Shown here: in pieces, positions 32,378 to 43,292 of the stretch | Numbering within the stretch: position 1 is the stretch's first letter | Layout: every line of letters begins with the position of its first letter | From: Pseudoips prasinana | Taxonomy: Eukaryota > Arthropoda > Insecta > Lepidoptera > Nolidae | Assembly: GCA_951640165.1 (NCBI GenBank) | Contig: OX621241.1 | Location: 18,357,001-18,421,000 of the forward strand | Reading direction: 5' to 3' | Length of the DNA stretch: 64,000 bases | The notes under the pieces: generated by a model | Databases searched by the model: none | What the model was told of the DNA's origin: nothing | What the model saw: the letters and a program-made list of their open reading frames with translations, nothing else | Program-made: the position numbers and the translations under genes

Positions 32378-33750
32378 TTTTGACTATTATGTAATTTAAA
32401 TCTCAAAGACGTTAGTGCCAAATATATTTTAAAGGTAAAGGAATTTAGCTAAAATATTTTTTTAAACTCATATTATCAATAATTTAATCATCAATTTTGC
32501 GGACTAGTTTGGACCCATGTTACAATAAGTTCAATTCAAAATCTTTGTGAATGGACTGGAAATATCATCAGTATAAACTTTGTACTGTTAGTATCGTCTT
32601 TACATTGCATTTGGGTATGACTTAAATTCTCCTTTTCTCAGCCATATAACTCCGTTAAATTTCTGTACTTTTTTATACGTATTTAAGTTTCAGACGATTG
32701 TATTCAGCATTATTATAAATCGAACGAATAAATATACCTAAGAAATAAAGACCTAGCCTTGAATTATAGTATGACATGTGTAGGAACACCATAAACGTTC
32801 GTCGCGGTTGGTGCCATTGAAGGTCAGATAGAAATCCAATTGAAGTGCCACGTGCCGAAGGTAACGGAATAAACCGGAGAAATAAAACAAATGAAGTATA
32901 GGGCAAGACGAGACGTCATAGTAATAAAGAGTGCGCAGTGAGCACGGCGCAAACATGTTTCAAAGTTCAAGGCCCTGCTAATGACCAACGTAAAACGTTG
33001 TACTTTCCGCCTGAAGGTTCCTTCGAGGACAGGTTCCTCAGTTTTGCTATACAAATATTGTAAAATATGGGCGTTACTAAATTGTTTTTTCTTCGAATCT
33101 ATTACCTCGCCTAGTCCGAGATACGATGACACTACTTTTACGTTCATGTGCTTTTTAGAGAAAATGTATATTTTCTGCATAGCTATTGCCAAATATAGAT
33201 GCAGGGTTGCCTATTAGAAGATAGCATTTTATTATAAGTTACTGCTTTTTCAATAGCGTGTTGATTAATTTGTCTGTGCCTATAGACTTCACCCAGTGAT
33301 TCGGCTCATATAAAAAAAACCTTAGAAAATATCTTATCATATTGTTTTTCAACACCATCAAATTTAAAATCCAGTACGATTGTGGTATTTTGGAATAGCA
33401 AAGTATTTTTTTTTTAATCTATGAACGTTTAAAAAACCATGATAAATACCATAGATAGAACGCTTAAAATCTTTCAGACTGTATTTTAATTGGTGCCTTG
33501 ACATTTTTGTTGGAATCTAGCACGGAAATTATGAACTAATGATTCAAATTAATTTCGTACCTCGTCCTACAATTTTAATTACTTATGTAGGTAAAATACT
33601 GTTGTCTGATCTCGTACTACATGGAAACCCTTCAATAAATTCGACGTCTTTGTTTTGTTTTCTCGGTATCTATTTAATAATATTTTACATTACATTTTTG
33701 TTTTTTTAAGAGATGCTCCTGCTATGTTGCTCTTCGCTGATTACATCATA
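32378..33750. other. Unassigned DNA
   Basis: No gene confirmed. The stretch 32820-33190 is GC-richer and open on both strands (122 codons minus, 78 plus), but neither product shows a known domain, and the opposite-strand frames argue for base composition rather than coding. Confidence 0.4.
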
Positions 33751-33754
33751 CATA

Positions 33755-33950
33755 TACATCATCAGCCTGAAATCATCTACTGCTGGACATAGACCTCCTC
33801 CAAAGAGTTTAATACCGTTACCATTATGAGGTGCTTGCCGCAGTTATACAAGCATACCTGGTGTATCCCTTAGTCGTCTTTTACGACAACCACAGTATGG
33901 TATGAGGTGGGCGTGTTATTCTTTCTAGGCCGGAAACCACACAGCTAATT
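33755..33950 (-). repeat. CAGCAGTGGAC-type repeat, copy 2 (inverted)
   Basis: Starts CATCATCAGCCTGAAATCAT then CTACTGCTGGACATAGACC, and later CTTAGTCGTCTTTTACGAC and CCGGAAACCACACAGCTAA. It is opposite in orientation to the copy 180 bases downstream. Confidence 0.65.
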
Positions 33951-34129
33951 AGCTGATTATGAGGTTGTATCTAATTTACCTAGTTTTAGTGAATTGTGCA
34001 TGTTGTAATCCGCGATTTAATTGATATTCGAATAGTATTCAAGTGACATTTCAAATTTCATACATATTAAACCACGTTTCATCGATTCTAATTCCAATGT
34101 TACTATAAGTGTAATTACATGCTGTGTGG

Positions 34130-34375
34130 TGACGGCGACAAATATCAGAATCAGAATATCATCACCCCATCTCATCCCGTGGGGGCGTAGAAGTCGACCC
34201 GAGGGAATATCTACCAGAGGATGGGCAGCAGCTTCCTTCTGATTACTATGACCATCTTACTGCGATCGCCAACCCGCCTGCCAAGCGTGGCGATTATGGC
34301 ATATCCCCCCAATACGATTCTTGAGGGAGGCTTATCCAGCAGTGGACTTATTTAGCTGTAATGATGAATGTCTTT
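34130..34375 (+). repeat. CAGCAGTGGAC-type repeat, copy 3
   Basis: ACCCCATCTCATCCCGTGGG, GAGGGAATATCTACCAGAGG, GCCAAGCGTGGCGATTATGG and TCCAGCAGTGGACTTATTTA in order, ending in an ATGATGAATG tail. Confidence 0.75.
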
Positions 34376-36545
34376 TAGTTCTATACTATAAATAGATTTT
34401 GTCTATTTCCAAGTATTCTCAATAGGTTTATGCCAATAAAAACCTAATACCTTGCCTTTTCAAACTATATTTTGATAAAGTAAAAAAAGAGCGTAAGGTG
34501 TCGTTGGAAACCAGAAAGGTTTATTTTGTATTAAAATACAGGCCCTATGAACGGATTATATTTTTTTATTGAAAATAGGTTAAAACGGCTAAAATACTTG
34601 ACAATTTTCATTAAGAAAACCCAACCGATTTCATTGAAGGCGCACTAATTTCTGGAATTAATTGCCACGACCAGTCTAAATAAAACTTATTGTCTCTAAA
34701 AATATTCTCCCTAAGCTTCAATGCAGCTTTCGTACCGATAAATTGTGACCTCGAAAACATGCTTTTTATTATTGAACAGCCTTTTCTGTTGGTGATACTC
34801 GTTGATGGCGTAAATAGTTCTTAATTGTTTAAAACAGGTAGCATAGTGTTAGTTTGGTATTGTTTGCAGGACACCAGACAGACAAACAATTCACAAAATT
34901 GTGTCTGTCTGGTTGTGTGAGAGTTGGCATAAATATTGTAAGTTATTTATTTCATTTCTTCAAAGCAGAAACATGGCCATGGAAAATATGAGTTATTATA
35001 GTATATCTTAAATATGTAAACAATAAAATATGTAATGTTATATCTTGCATTAAAATTTAAAAAATAATTTAAGCTCGGTAAAATAATATAAAACTTGTTA
35101 CTCTATATTTATCTCATTCATTTGTATCTTACTTTTCAGAAGTTTAACTTCTGCCGCGTGTGAATTGCACACACACTTTTTTTCAGCGATCTTCAATACC
35201 TTCCGGAAAGCAAATTAATCTAGTCCAATTGTTCTTTACTGTACGACGATCCTCCAGAGCAAAAGTATAGAAGTATCCATTTTTTTTAAACTGACAACTA
35301 TCCGTCAAGCCTTAGACTTAGATTAGTTTCGGCTCACCTGGAAGAACCAGCTCACCTAAACAGACGACTGCTGCTTTCTTTTAGGATCGTAGTAGTAAAT
35401 CGACGTTTCGCCAACTGTCACTCTAAATTATATCAAAATTTGACGTCACTTTGATGAATCTAGTAAGCATAAAGTGATGCAGTCCATTCTTGAGCCTCAA
35501 TTATTTAGGGATCCATCAAGAACATAGTTTTTTCACACTCAGATGTTTTGAGGACTGTGGATTTGTTAAGCATGGATTGTATCTGATGCATACTCATCTT
35601 ATGCATACATATAGGTAAACAACACAGGGATATAGGTAAATAAGCAGGTAGGTAATGATAACCACGAGATTAGCGAATAACGAACAAATAACGACTTCGA
35701 TTACCTGGCTGGTCGGTGCGTGTGCGCTGCGTGCGACGATCCCCGTCTAGGTGACGCGGGACCTCTGCGTTCGTCCCGACAAGCTCATACCGGTTTCTTG
35801 TACCTTCCTATGCGACGCTATTAGCGTAGGTCTATTTTCAATTTTCATTGCGTAATGTAAGATCTACTAGGTCTCTACGTAAGTAAAGCTTACTTTAAGT
35901 AAAACAAAATATCATTACTAGTATAATAAAAGAAGAAAATATTATTAAAATCGCCATATTCTAATTCATGGCACACTAAGTAAATGTGTTAGTAAAAAAG
36001 ATAAAAAATAAACCATAGTTATAATGTAAAACTCAAACCTATTCGACGTCGCCATAGTAAAAAAAAATACATTTATTTCAAATTCATTGGATGGTGGTGA
36101 CACTTCTTCCCATAGTCTTTTTTTACTCAGATTGATAGGACCGCGTCTGAACTATGCTAACGAGCTATAAACAGTCGACTTGCGCCTCGCTGTGCCCCAT
36201 CGATAACTACATTTTCCAGAGTTAAATCCATAATGACGTAGACACTCCATAATTAAAATAAATACACTCCATAAGTAAAAACAATAACAAACAGATGAAA
36301 CAAACTGCATTTGAAAGCGAAAGTGTTCGTTTTCTTTATGTCATATCTAATTTTAAGTATTGTTAATGAAAGGCGCACGTTACGGAAACTTTTAAACAAG
36401 TAAATTAAAGGTATTTCTTTTATATGGCTATATACGTTAAGTCATACAAAAACATGATTTTCTACTAAATTATACTTTAGATTATAATGACTTGCCTTAT
36501 TTTTATAAAACAAAAACGTTTAATTTAGATAGCAATTACAGGCAT
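34376..36545. other. Unassigned DNA with one foldback and a GC-rich patch
   Basis: An imperfect inverted pair CCAGACAGACA / TGTCTGTCTGG lies at 34874-34912. A GC-rich patch (35700-35835: GTGCGTGTGCGCTGCGTGCG, CTAGGTGACGCGGGACC) resembles the other islands of the window. No gene. Confidence 0.45.
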
Positions 36546-36547
36546 TA

Positions 36548-36832
36548 AAATAAAATAAAATAAAACGGTTTTTATTCACGTAGACTTTAAAAAAGCGCTT
36601 GTAAATAGTCAGAACATGTTTGTTTGTTTCTAGTAACATAGATATTTAGGTACACATTGTATGAAAACATTTATAAAATTAATTTTATTATAGCATTGAT
36701 ATTTAGCTAGCTCGTATTAAGTTATTGTCAAGAGATTATGTTTAATTATCTAGTTTAAGTCTAATATTTTTAGTACATATTGTCAATGGTTCTGTCTATA
36801 TTAAGGTATTATTATTATGACGGACCTTGTGT
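36548..36832 (-). mobile_element. LINE 3'-end repeat (AGTCAGAACATG family), copy 2
   Basis: AAATAAAATAAAATAAAAC then TTTTTATTCACGTAGACTTT, GTAAATAGTCAGAACATG, GATATTTAGGTACAC and GTTATTGTCAAGAGATTATG. Same order as in 55124-55405. Confidence 0.8.
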
Positions 36833-37920
36833 TAATAACGACGGTCGCGCTTTAATGCTACCACCGGATCCAATGCGCAATTAATATCGAAACGACTTGT
36901 TATGAAGAAATTTTAATAAACATTTCACTTTAATTTCCCTACATGCTTTATACTAATCGTATTACTCATTTATTTTTGTAAACACATTTATTTCCTCAGT
37001 AAATACGCCATTTGGTCAGATAAATTAATTGTAAACATTATTTATTAATAAATGAGCCCAGTCCTAAAAAGGATGATTCACTTCAATATGCCAATGACTT
37101 TGAGTAGAAACGTGGGAATAACAAATAAGGAATATGTAGATAGATTACTTAAAATCATATACTAATGTCAATTAATCTAATAAGAAACATTAGGTACATA
37201 CTATTGTAGTAACATATTACTGACCTACACGAACTGTTGTCATCATGTGTCAATGTTGTCTCATCTCAAACTTCCATTGATAAGGAATAACACAAAGGTT
37301 AACAACAAAAAGGGAACTAGTTCAATTAATAAAGTAGTTGTAGAGACTGTGAGGGGAAACCTTAGCGATTTCTTCAGTATTTTATTCAGGGTGTTTAGGG
37401 AGAAAACAAAAATCCTGTGGTCTAGGTGTTGAAAAACGTTTCAATTTCAAGTTTACCCGATATCTCAAAAAGGGTGCGTTGTAGCGAAAAATGTTCGAAG
37501 CGCAAAAAGTTCTAAATGGAAGCTTTTAAAGTTTTCTATAACTTTGATTTTAAACAGTTTTCCATATTCTAATCCGTTTTCGAACATCCCACTATGGAAA
37601 AGTGGAAATTAAAAAAAAACTAAATCTACATATTCGTTTCTAATTCTAATACTGTGAATCATATTTTCGTCCCCTTAGGTCGTGAGTTCTGTTAAATATG
37701 CGTTTTCTGCGGTATCTTTTTCCCCACACTCCTCAGTGGTGAGTGGTTTTAGCTGAGAGTGCTCTAAATTATCTTCATCGTCATTCTCATTGTCTTCCTC
37801 GCTAGAAGACATACCCTTGAAGCATTTTTCTTGGCAATGAATTCACGCAGCAGAATATTTCAGCTTTGCTTTCCGGTATCCACATTTTCCACTGCTACAA
37901 TCATTAGTGCAACGACAAAA
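36833..37920. other. Unassigned DNA
   Basis: No gene or repeat recognised before the mariner. Confidence 0.5.
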
Positions 37921-37922
37921 TA

Positions 37923-39210
37923 TTAGGTCTTTACCTATGAAATTGCCGTTCTGCAGTACTGGCCATTTCAAATCAAAATAATTTTTGTTTGGCTAAGAAT
38001 TCTAATTTCAAATTAATTTTATTTTAAAAACATGGATTCTTTTTTCCAAAAGTAGTCATTTCTTTATTGATTAGTGTTACATTTTCATCGCATTTCAATC
38101 TTTTTCGTCATCATGGATACGTTAAAAATTCGAGTAATTATGGAATATGAGTACCGTCGTGGCAGCAACGCGGCACAAGCGGCACGCAACATCAACGACG
38201 TTTACGGAGCTAACACTACAAACCAACGCACTACCTGTTATTGGTTTGCTCGCTTCCGTTCTGGAAATTTCGACCTGAAAAATGAACCTCGCGGTCGTCC
38301 GAAGACTTTGGTCGACAATGACGAATTAAAGGCGGTTGTGGAAGCTGATGATACACAATCTACGGCTGAATAAGCAGCAGCTTTCGACGTTAGCGTCAAA
38401 ACAATATTGGTCCATTTGCGTCAAATTGGCAAGGTAAAAAAGCTTGACAAATGGGTGCCCCACGAACTCAATGATCGCCAGCGCGAAGTACGCGTCGAGA
38501 CGTGCCTTGCACTGCTCAACAGACACACAAATGAAGGAATTTTGAACCGCATTGTTACCTGCGATGAAAAATGGATTCTGTTTGATAACCGCAAGCGCTC
38601 AGCAAGTTGGTTGGATCCTGGTTCAGCACCTAAACAATGCCCTAAACGAAAACTTACCCCTAGAAAAGTGATGGTCACTGTTTGGTGGTCTAGCGCCGGT
38701 GTGATTCATCACAGCTTCTTACCAAACGGGGTGAGCATTACTGCAGATGTGTACTGTGAAGAACTGAGCACAATGATGGAGAAGCTGGCGCATCTCCAAC
38801 CAGCATTGGTCAATCGCTCGTCTCCGTTGCTCCTGCACGACAACGCGCGACCTCATACTGCACAGCAGACGGTCTCCAAGTTGCAAGAACTGGGGTTGGA
38901 AGCTCTCCGTCATCCGCCCTACTCACCAGACCTTGCGCCTACAGACTACTACTTTTTCCAGAATTTGGATAACTTCTTGGCGGGAAAAAAATTCAATACC
39001 CGAGAGGCAGTACAAAATGCCTTTGAAGAATTTGTTGCCTCCCGTCCAGCTGATTTCTTTAAGAAGGGCATCAATAAACTGCCACTGCGATGGCAAAGAT
39101 GCATTGATTGCATGGGTGATTACTTCGATTAATACAAATAAAAAAATTCATGAAAAAAATTCGTTTAAATGTTTTCATACAAAACGGCAATTTCATAGGT
39201 AAAGACCTAT
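37923..39210 (+). mobile_element. mariner transposon (cecropia-like), full length
   Basis: 1,288 bases flanked by TA (37921-37922, 39211-39212). The 28-bp terminal inverted repeats are TTAGGTCTTTACCTATGAAA... (37923-37950) and the complement at 39183-39210, with one mismatch at the outermost base. Both ends and one continuous transposase frame are present, so only a single nonsense codon separates this copy from a complete element. The length is typical of mariners. Confidence 0.95.
38113..39132 (+). pseudogene. mariner transposase with one premature stop
   Basis: 340 codons from ATG (MDTLKIRVIMEYEYRRG) to the TAA at 39130-39132. The N-terminal part is the paired HTH DNA-binding region (GRPKTLVDNDELKAVVEADD), with the IGKVKKLDKWVPHELNDRQR linker. 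Catalytic aspartates: D151 in VTCDEKW, D243 in LLHDNARPHTA and D278 in SPDLAPTDYYFF, 34 residues apart, giving DD34D. The protein closely resembles the cecropia-subfamily transposase underlying human SETMAR/Hsmar1. The only lesion I see is TAA at 38371-38373 (codon 87) inside the DNA-binding domain. The downstream 241 codons, with the whole catalytic core, remain open. Cut-and-paste transposition at TA in the nucleus is the family's known role. Confidence 0.94.
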
Positions 39211-39212
39211 TA

Positions 39213-39765
39213 TTATTTTAAATAATCCTTGGGTGCTGGTAAATCTTTCTTTAGCCTGTAAAGACAATTGCAAGTTTAAATAAATAAATAGACTTAATTA
39301 TATTAGTATCTATGAAATACAAATTCAGCTATTCATAAGGTACTCAACAAAGTATAGCAAGCCTAGAGTCTTACTACTTAGCTCATTCAGGTATAGCTTG
39401 TTTAAAGAGTAGGAGTATGTAAGCTGCCGACAGCTCTATTTCTGCGCTTTTTTTTAAATATTACAAAAAATGCATTGATCATTTTCTATGCGCGCGCCTA
39501 TTTTCAAGAGTTTGCATTTATTTTATCCCTGTTGAAAGTATTGGTTGAATTGATCATCGCAATTTAATAGAGAGGAATTCTCTTTTAATGGAAACCCAGA
39601 ACCAGTGAGTAGATACAATTTTAAAACGAATTCTGGCAGCCATATTTTGGTAGTAAATACTTTATAAATATTAGGCACCTCTGAATAATAGTTATTTTGA
39701 AAATACAGTCACCTAAAAAGTTATTAATGTAAAAGTTATTATTATTATACAATGATGTGTTAAGT
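39213..39765. other. Unassigned AT-rich DNA
   Basis: Nothing recognised. Confidence 0.5.
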
Positions 39766-39779
39766 AGACCTGACATATG

Positions 39780-41046
39780 GCGACCTCTCACGACGTTGGT
39801 CTCTCAAGCAGCTCAATCGGGATATGCTCGTCGCTGCAGCCCACGTTGTGGATTGGGACCCATGGGGGCGTCCTTACAAAATGGTTCTGGGCAAACTCAG
39901 ACCATGGGTTCCTCCATGGACGGAGACCTTGGAGCCTGAATTTGTGGGGAGAGTCATTGATTATCTCTTTCCCAGGGTTCAAGACGGGCTCTCGGACCGT
40001 CCGTCGCGTTCAAGTAACTCGATATGGTCGAGTGATTTAGAAGTGAGGCAGGAGGAGTTGGAACGAGCCGTAGGGCGAATGGCAGCTCGTAATACTGCAC
40101 CCGGTCCCGATGGAATTCCTGGTCGAGCGTGGGTGCTGGCTCTGGCGGTGTTGGGAAACAGATTGAGGCAACTATTTTCTAGCTGTCTCCGTTTTTCTGT
40201 GTTTCCTGGCAGCTGGAAGAGAGCTAAATTGGTCCTCCTGCAAAAGAGTGGCAGGCCCGCTGATTCTCCCTCAGCTTTCCGTCCCATCTGTTTGCTGGAT
40301 GAGGTAGGCAAATTATTCGAGCGCATTATTGCTGCCCGTCTCACTGAGCACCTGTCACAAGTCGGTCCCGACTTGTCGGACTGCCAGTTTGGTTTCCGAA
40401 GGGGAAGATCAACGGTGGACGCTATTCGTCGTGTCCAATCTCTGACGGAAACAGCAGTTCGGGCGGGGAGAGTTGCGTTGGCGGTCAGTTTAGACATAGT
40501 CAATGCTTTCAACTCTCTCCCCTGGCAAGCTATATGGGAGGCTCTGATATATCATAATGCACCTTCCTACTTGCGAGACATTATCGGGGCATATTTACGT
40601 GACAGATCAATTAGTTTCACAGATCGGGACGGAAACGACATAGTGAGGGAGGTGAACTGTGGGGTTCCTCAAGGATCTGTTCTGGGGCCTATTCTTTGGA
40701 ACATAGCGTACGACGTGGTTTTGAGGACTAATCTACCCCCTGGCGTGGATGCTGTGTGTTACGCAGACGACACTCTCGTATTGGCCAGGGGAGCAAACTT
40801 CCAAGAGACTATTTGGCTGGCTGAGTTTGGAGTGACCTGTGTCGTCAATAAAATTAGGGAATTAGGCCTTCATATTGCGCCATATAAAACGGAAGCCCTC
40901 TGGTTTTATAACGCCCGTAGGAGAGTTGAACCGCCTAGTTCTCCCATTCATGTAGATGATGTTGCAGTTCAAGTGGGAACTGATCTTAAATACCTTGGCC
41001 TGACTTTGGACCACCGCTGGGGCTTTGAAGAACACTTGCTCACAAA
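39780..41046 (+). pseudogene. R1-like non-LTR element, RT domain (5'- and 3'-truncated)
   Basis: The frame starts at the insertion edge (DLSRRWSLKQLNRDMLVAAA) and carries DPWGRPYKMVLGKLRPW, ARNTAPGPDGIPGRAW, KLVLLQKSGRP, FRPICLLDEVGKLFERIIAA, QFGFRRGRSTVDAI, VSLDIVNAFNSLPW (motif A), GVPQGSVLGPILWNI (motif B), CYADDTLVLA (motif C, about 40757-40786), APYKTEALWF and LKYLGLTLDHRWGFEEH. This matches the R1/LOA group of lineage-specific LINEs. RT motifs are intact, but the endonuclease and ORF1 are missing and the thumb is cut near 41046, where a foldback element takes over. The insert lies between 14-bp AGACCTGACATATG duplications (39766-39779, 41406-41419). Confidence 0.92.
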
Positions 41047-41405
41047 AAAATCTGTGTGTACTTATGTACACGCGTTAGAAGTTATACTTCTTTGGCGTAT
41101 GGAAAAAAAATAACTAAAATGCAGTAGTGATTAACGATAAATATTAAAATTAATCAAAAAGATTTTATTTAAATAAAATACTAGAATATACAACTTGAAC
41201 ATAGTTATCAATTTTCATACCACCTAGAACTAACTTCATGCTGTTAAATTTAGGTGTCGGTGTGCGCGCGCATCGTAAAAATTCACTCTCATCTAGAACT
41301 AACTTCATGCTGTTAAATTTAGGTGTCGGTGTGCGCGCGCATCGTAAAAATTCACTCTCATCATTTTTCTCCATCGCGCCAAAAGAAGTTAACTTCGAAA
41401 AAAAA
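41047..41405 (+). mobile_element. Foldback MITE-like element with poly(A), fused to the RT
   Basis: TTAGAAGTTATACTTCTTTG (from 41074) and the complement of AAAGAAGTTAACTTC near 41381-41396 form roughly 27-bp imperfect inverted ends. The interior is AT-rich and holds a perfect 69-bp tandem duplication. A run of A follows and runs straight into the second AGACCTGACATATG. The short frame after the RT codons (TKKSVCTYVHALEVILLW) is read-through into this element. Confidence 0.65.
41224..41361 (+). repeat. Perfect 69-bp tandem duplication (x2)
   Basis: Units 41224-41292 and 41293-41361 are identical (CTAGAACTAACTTCATGCTG ... ATTCACTCTCAT) and contain GTGTGCGCGCGCATCG. The identity implies a recent event. 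Confidence 0.97.
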
Positions 41406-41544
41406 AGACCTGACATATGTTCATACTATCAGAATTGTATGTATTTCCACGTATATTAGTGCATGAGATATATCGCAAACACAAATGCACTCTCTAGTAG
41501 CTCACTCACAAAATTCACTTAGATTTTTCTTTTAAAGACTAGGA

Positions 41545-41690
41545 GATAAATGTCTGTATTGCGGGGAGCTTTACAAACATGCATTTAACGGACAGAATAA
41601 CTATATTTGGGCCACAAATTGTTGTCCCAAAACAGGAGGAGACGTCGAAGTAGAAACGAAACGACTATTTTAACCACTCCGCCACGTTAA
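41545..41690 (-). mobile_element. SINE family B, degenerate
   Basis: Retains GCGGGGAGCTTTACAAACAT, AACGGACAGAATAACTAT, GGGCCACAAATTGTTGTCC and CTATTTTAACCACTCCGCCA. The B box is destroyed. Confidence 0.6.
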
Positions 41691-41983
41691 GAAAGAAATT
41701 GGGCGAGAAATCAATAGATTGTTCTCTATGGCATGGGGATTTCTTGCCAAAAAGACGGCAATAACACTTATTTTAACCATTATATGCGTAAAATGTATGT
41801 AGACGTGGTAATAATATTGGAAAACTGCGGTTCTATATAAAGGTGACCTCATTATAGCCCTACGAAGAAGACGTGGAACAGTTGCGTGAAATTGGCAGGT
41901 GTACAGAGGGACACCTGGAGGCAACTTTCGAGTGCACGCGTGCAGTAACCTCATTACGGAAACCCCTGATAAATGGCTTCCAG

Positions 41984-42286
41984 ATGTTACCTCGTTAAAT
42001 ACCTGTTGCATTATATAATCGAAGTACGCTTTCTTATATATTACTTTTTGATACAACAGATTGTCTTACTATAATTTTATTTGGAAAGGCTATAGGTCAA
42101 AATTACTTACTTTCAATCAAAGTTACCTCTTCAATGTTACCTCGTTAAATACCTGTTGCATTATATAATCGAAGTTTCGTTTACTTATATATTACTTTTT
42201 GATACAACAGATTGTTGTACCATAATTTTATTTGGAAAGGCTATAGGTCTAAATTACTTACTTTCAATCAAAGTTAGCTCTTCAAT
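41984..42286 (+). repeat. Tandem duplication of about 150 bp (x2)
   Basis: ATGTTACCTCGTTAAATACC starts both units (41984 and 42134). They continue in register through TTATATAATCGAAGT, GATACAACAGATTGT, GGAAAGGCTATAGGTC and TACTTTCAATCAAAGTTA with scattered differences, so this is older than the 69-bp duplication. Non-coding. Confidence 0.93.
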
Positions 42287-42352
42287 ACGCCACGACAAAC
42301 GACACTATCTTTGAGAAAACAATCTGTAAATACTTATAAATTAAACCTATAT

Positions 42353-42396
42353 ACCCTACCAGTGGTAAGGCTGTCTGGCCTTACCACTGGTAGGGT
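42353..42396. repeat. 19-bp perfect hairpin
   Basis: ACCCTACCAGTGGTAAGGC (42353-42371) and its complement (42378-42396) around a 6-base loop. Confidence 0.93.
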
Positions 42397-42852
42397 TTTA
42401 GCTCACCAAGCTGAGAAAAAACTTCAAGGGGCTTTAAAGGAACAAGAGGTCTATAAGAAAGGGTGTGATCGGTATTTTTCGGTATGAAAAACAGCGCAAA
42501 TATAATGGAAGGGTATTATTGGAGTCATCAGATCAGGTAAAGCCGTTAAAAAGTTAATTGTCACAACTACATGTAGAATACACACCGCCTTTGGATCGCG
42601 GGATCAACTCCAATCTGTGATCTTCATATCTGATCAATATGGTATTGAATATGACTTTGCATTGACGAAATCCTATAGCTTGGAACAACACCTGCAAGAG
42701 GCCAATAATTAAATAACGAACCTAAGATCCCAGTTAGAAAATAGCTCGGCCTATATCACAAAACTCCCCACAAGAGATGATAGTTTCTTCAAAATCAAAT
42801 CAATGACTGTAAAACACCAAAACATTTACAAATTAATTATAAGTCACAAAAA
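42397..42852. other. Unassigned DNA
   Basis: Low-confidence coding look on the plus strand (GCTGAGAAAAAACTTCAAGG...), but stops interrupt all frames. Nothing assigned. Confidence 0.4.
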
Positions 42853-42996
42853 TCCTACTTATAAATGCGAAAGTTTGTGAGTAGGGATGTATGGATGTTT
42901 GTTATTCTTTCACGCAATAACTACCGAACGGATTATGATGAAACTTAGCTATAATTTCTAAAGTTTAATGCGGGTTAAACCGCAGGGCACAGCTAG
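42853..42996 (+). mobile_element. Short Helitron (TCCTACTTATAAATGCG type)
   Basis: Begins TCCTACTTATAAATGCGAAA after A, has TTTCACGCAATAACTACCGA and ATTATGATGAAACTTAG, and ends GCGGGTTAAACCGCAGGGCA then CAGCTAG before T (CTAG 42993-42996). Confidence 0.87.
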
Positions 42997-43064
42997 TTGA
43001 TAATAAAATTGAATTTCTTCTTCAAATATGATAATGCAAACAGGGAAAGATTGGAATTACAGAA

Positions 43065-43292
43065 ATAATATCTTGTGACATTATTCACACACGGCCATCT
43101 GATCCCAAACTAAGCAGAGCTTCTACTATAGACACCAAAAAACTGATATACAAGATATACTACTTTTCTTTTGTAAAGACAGACGAGTATATATATCAAT
43201 AATTACACACAGACTCAGGACAAACAGACATGTTCATGCACACAAATATCAGTCCTGGGTCTCACCCCACGACCTACAGCGTAAAAGGCAAT
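43065..43292 (-). mobile_element. SINE family A, degenerate
   Basis: AATAATATCTTGTGACATT, CACGGCCATCTGATCCCAAA, ACTACTTTTCTTTTGTAAAG, GACTCAGGACAAACAGACAT and GTCCTGGGTCTCACCCCAC in order. The tRNA-like head is largely lost. It preserves the uninterrupted ATCTGATCCC site used to map the 26625 insertion. Confidence 0.82.

Noticed and set aside
32824..33192. 122-codon minus frame
   Set aside because: The plus strand is also open over 78 codons, no domain is visible, and no splice or polyadenylation context was found. Composition explains it.
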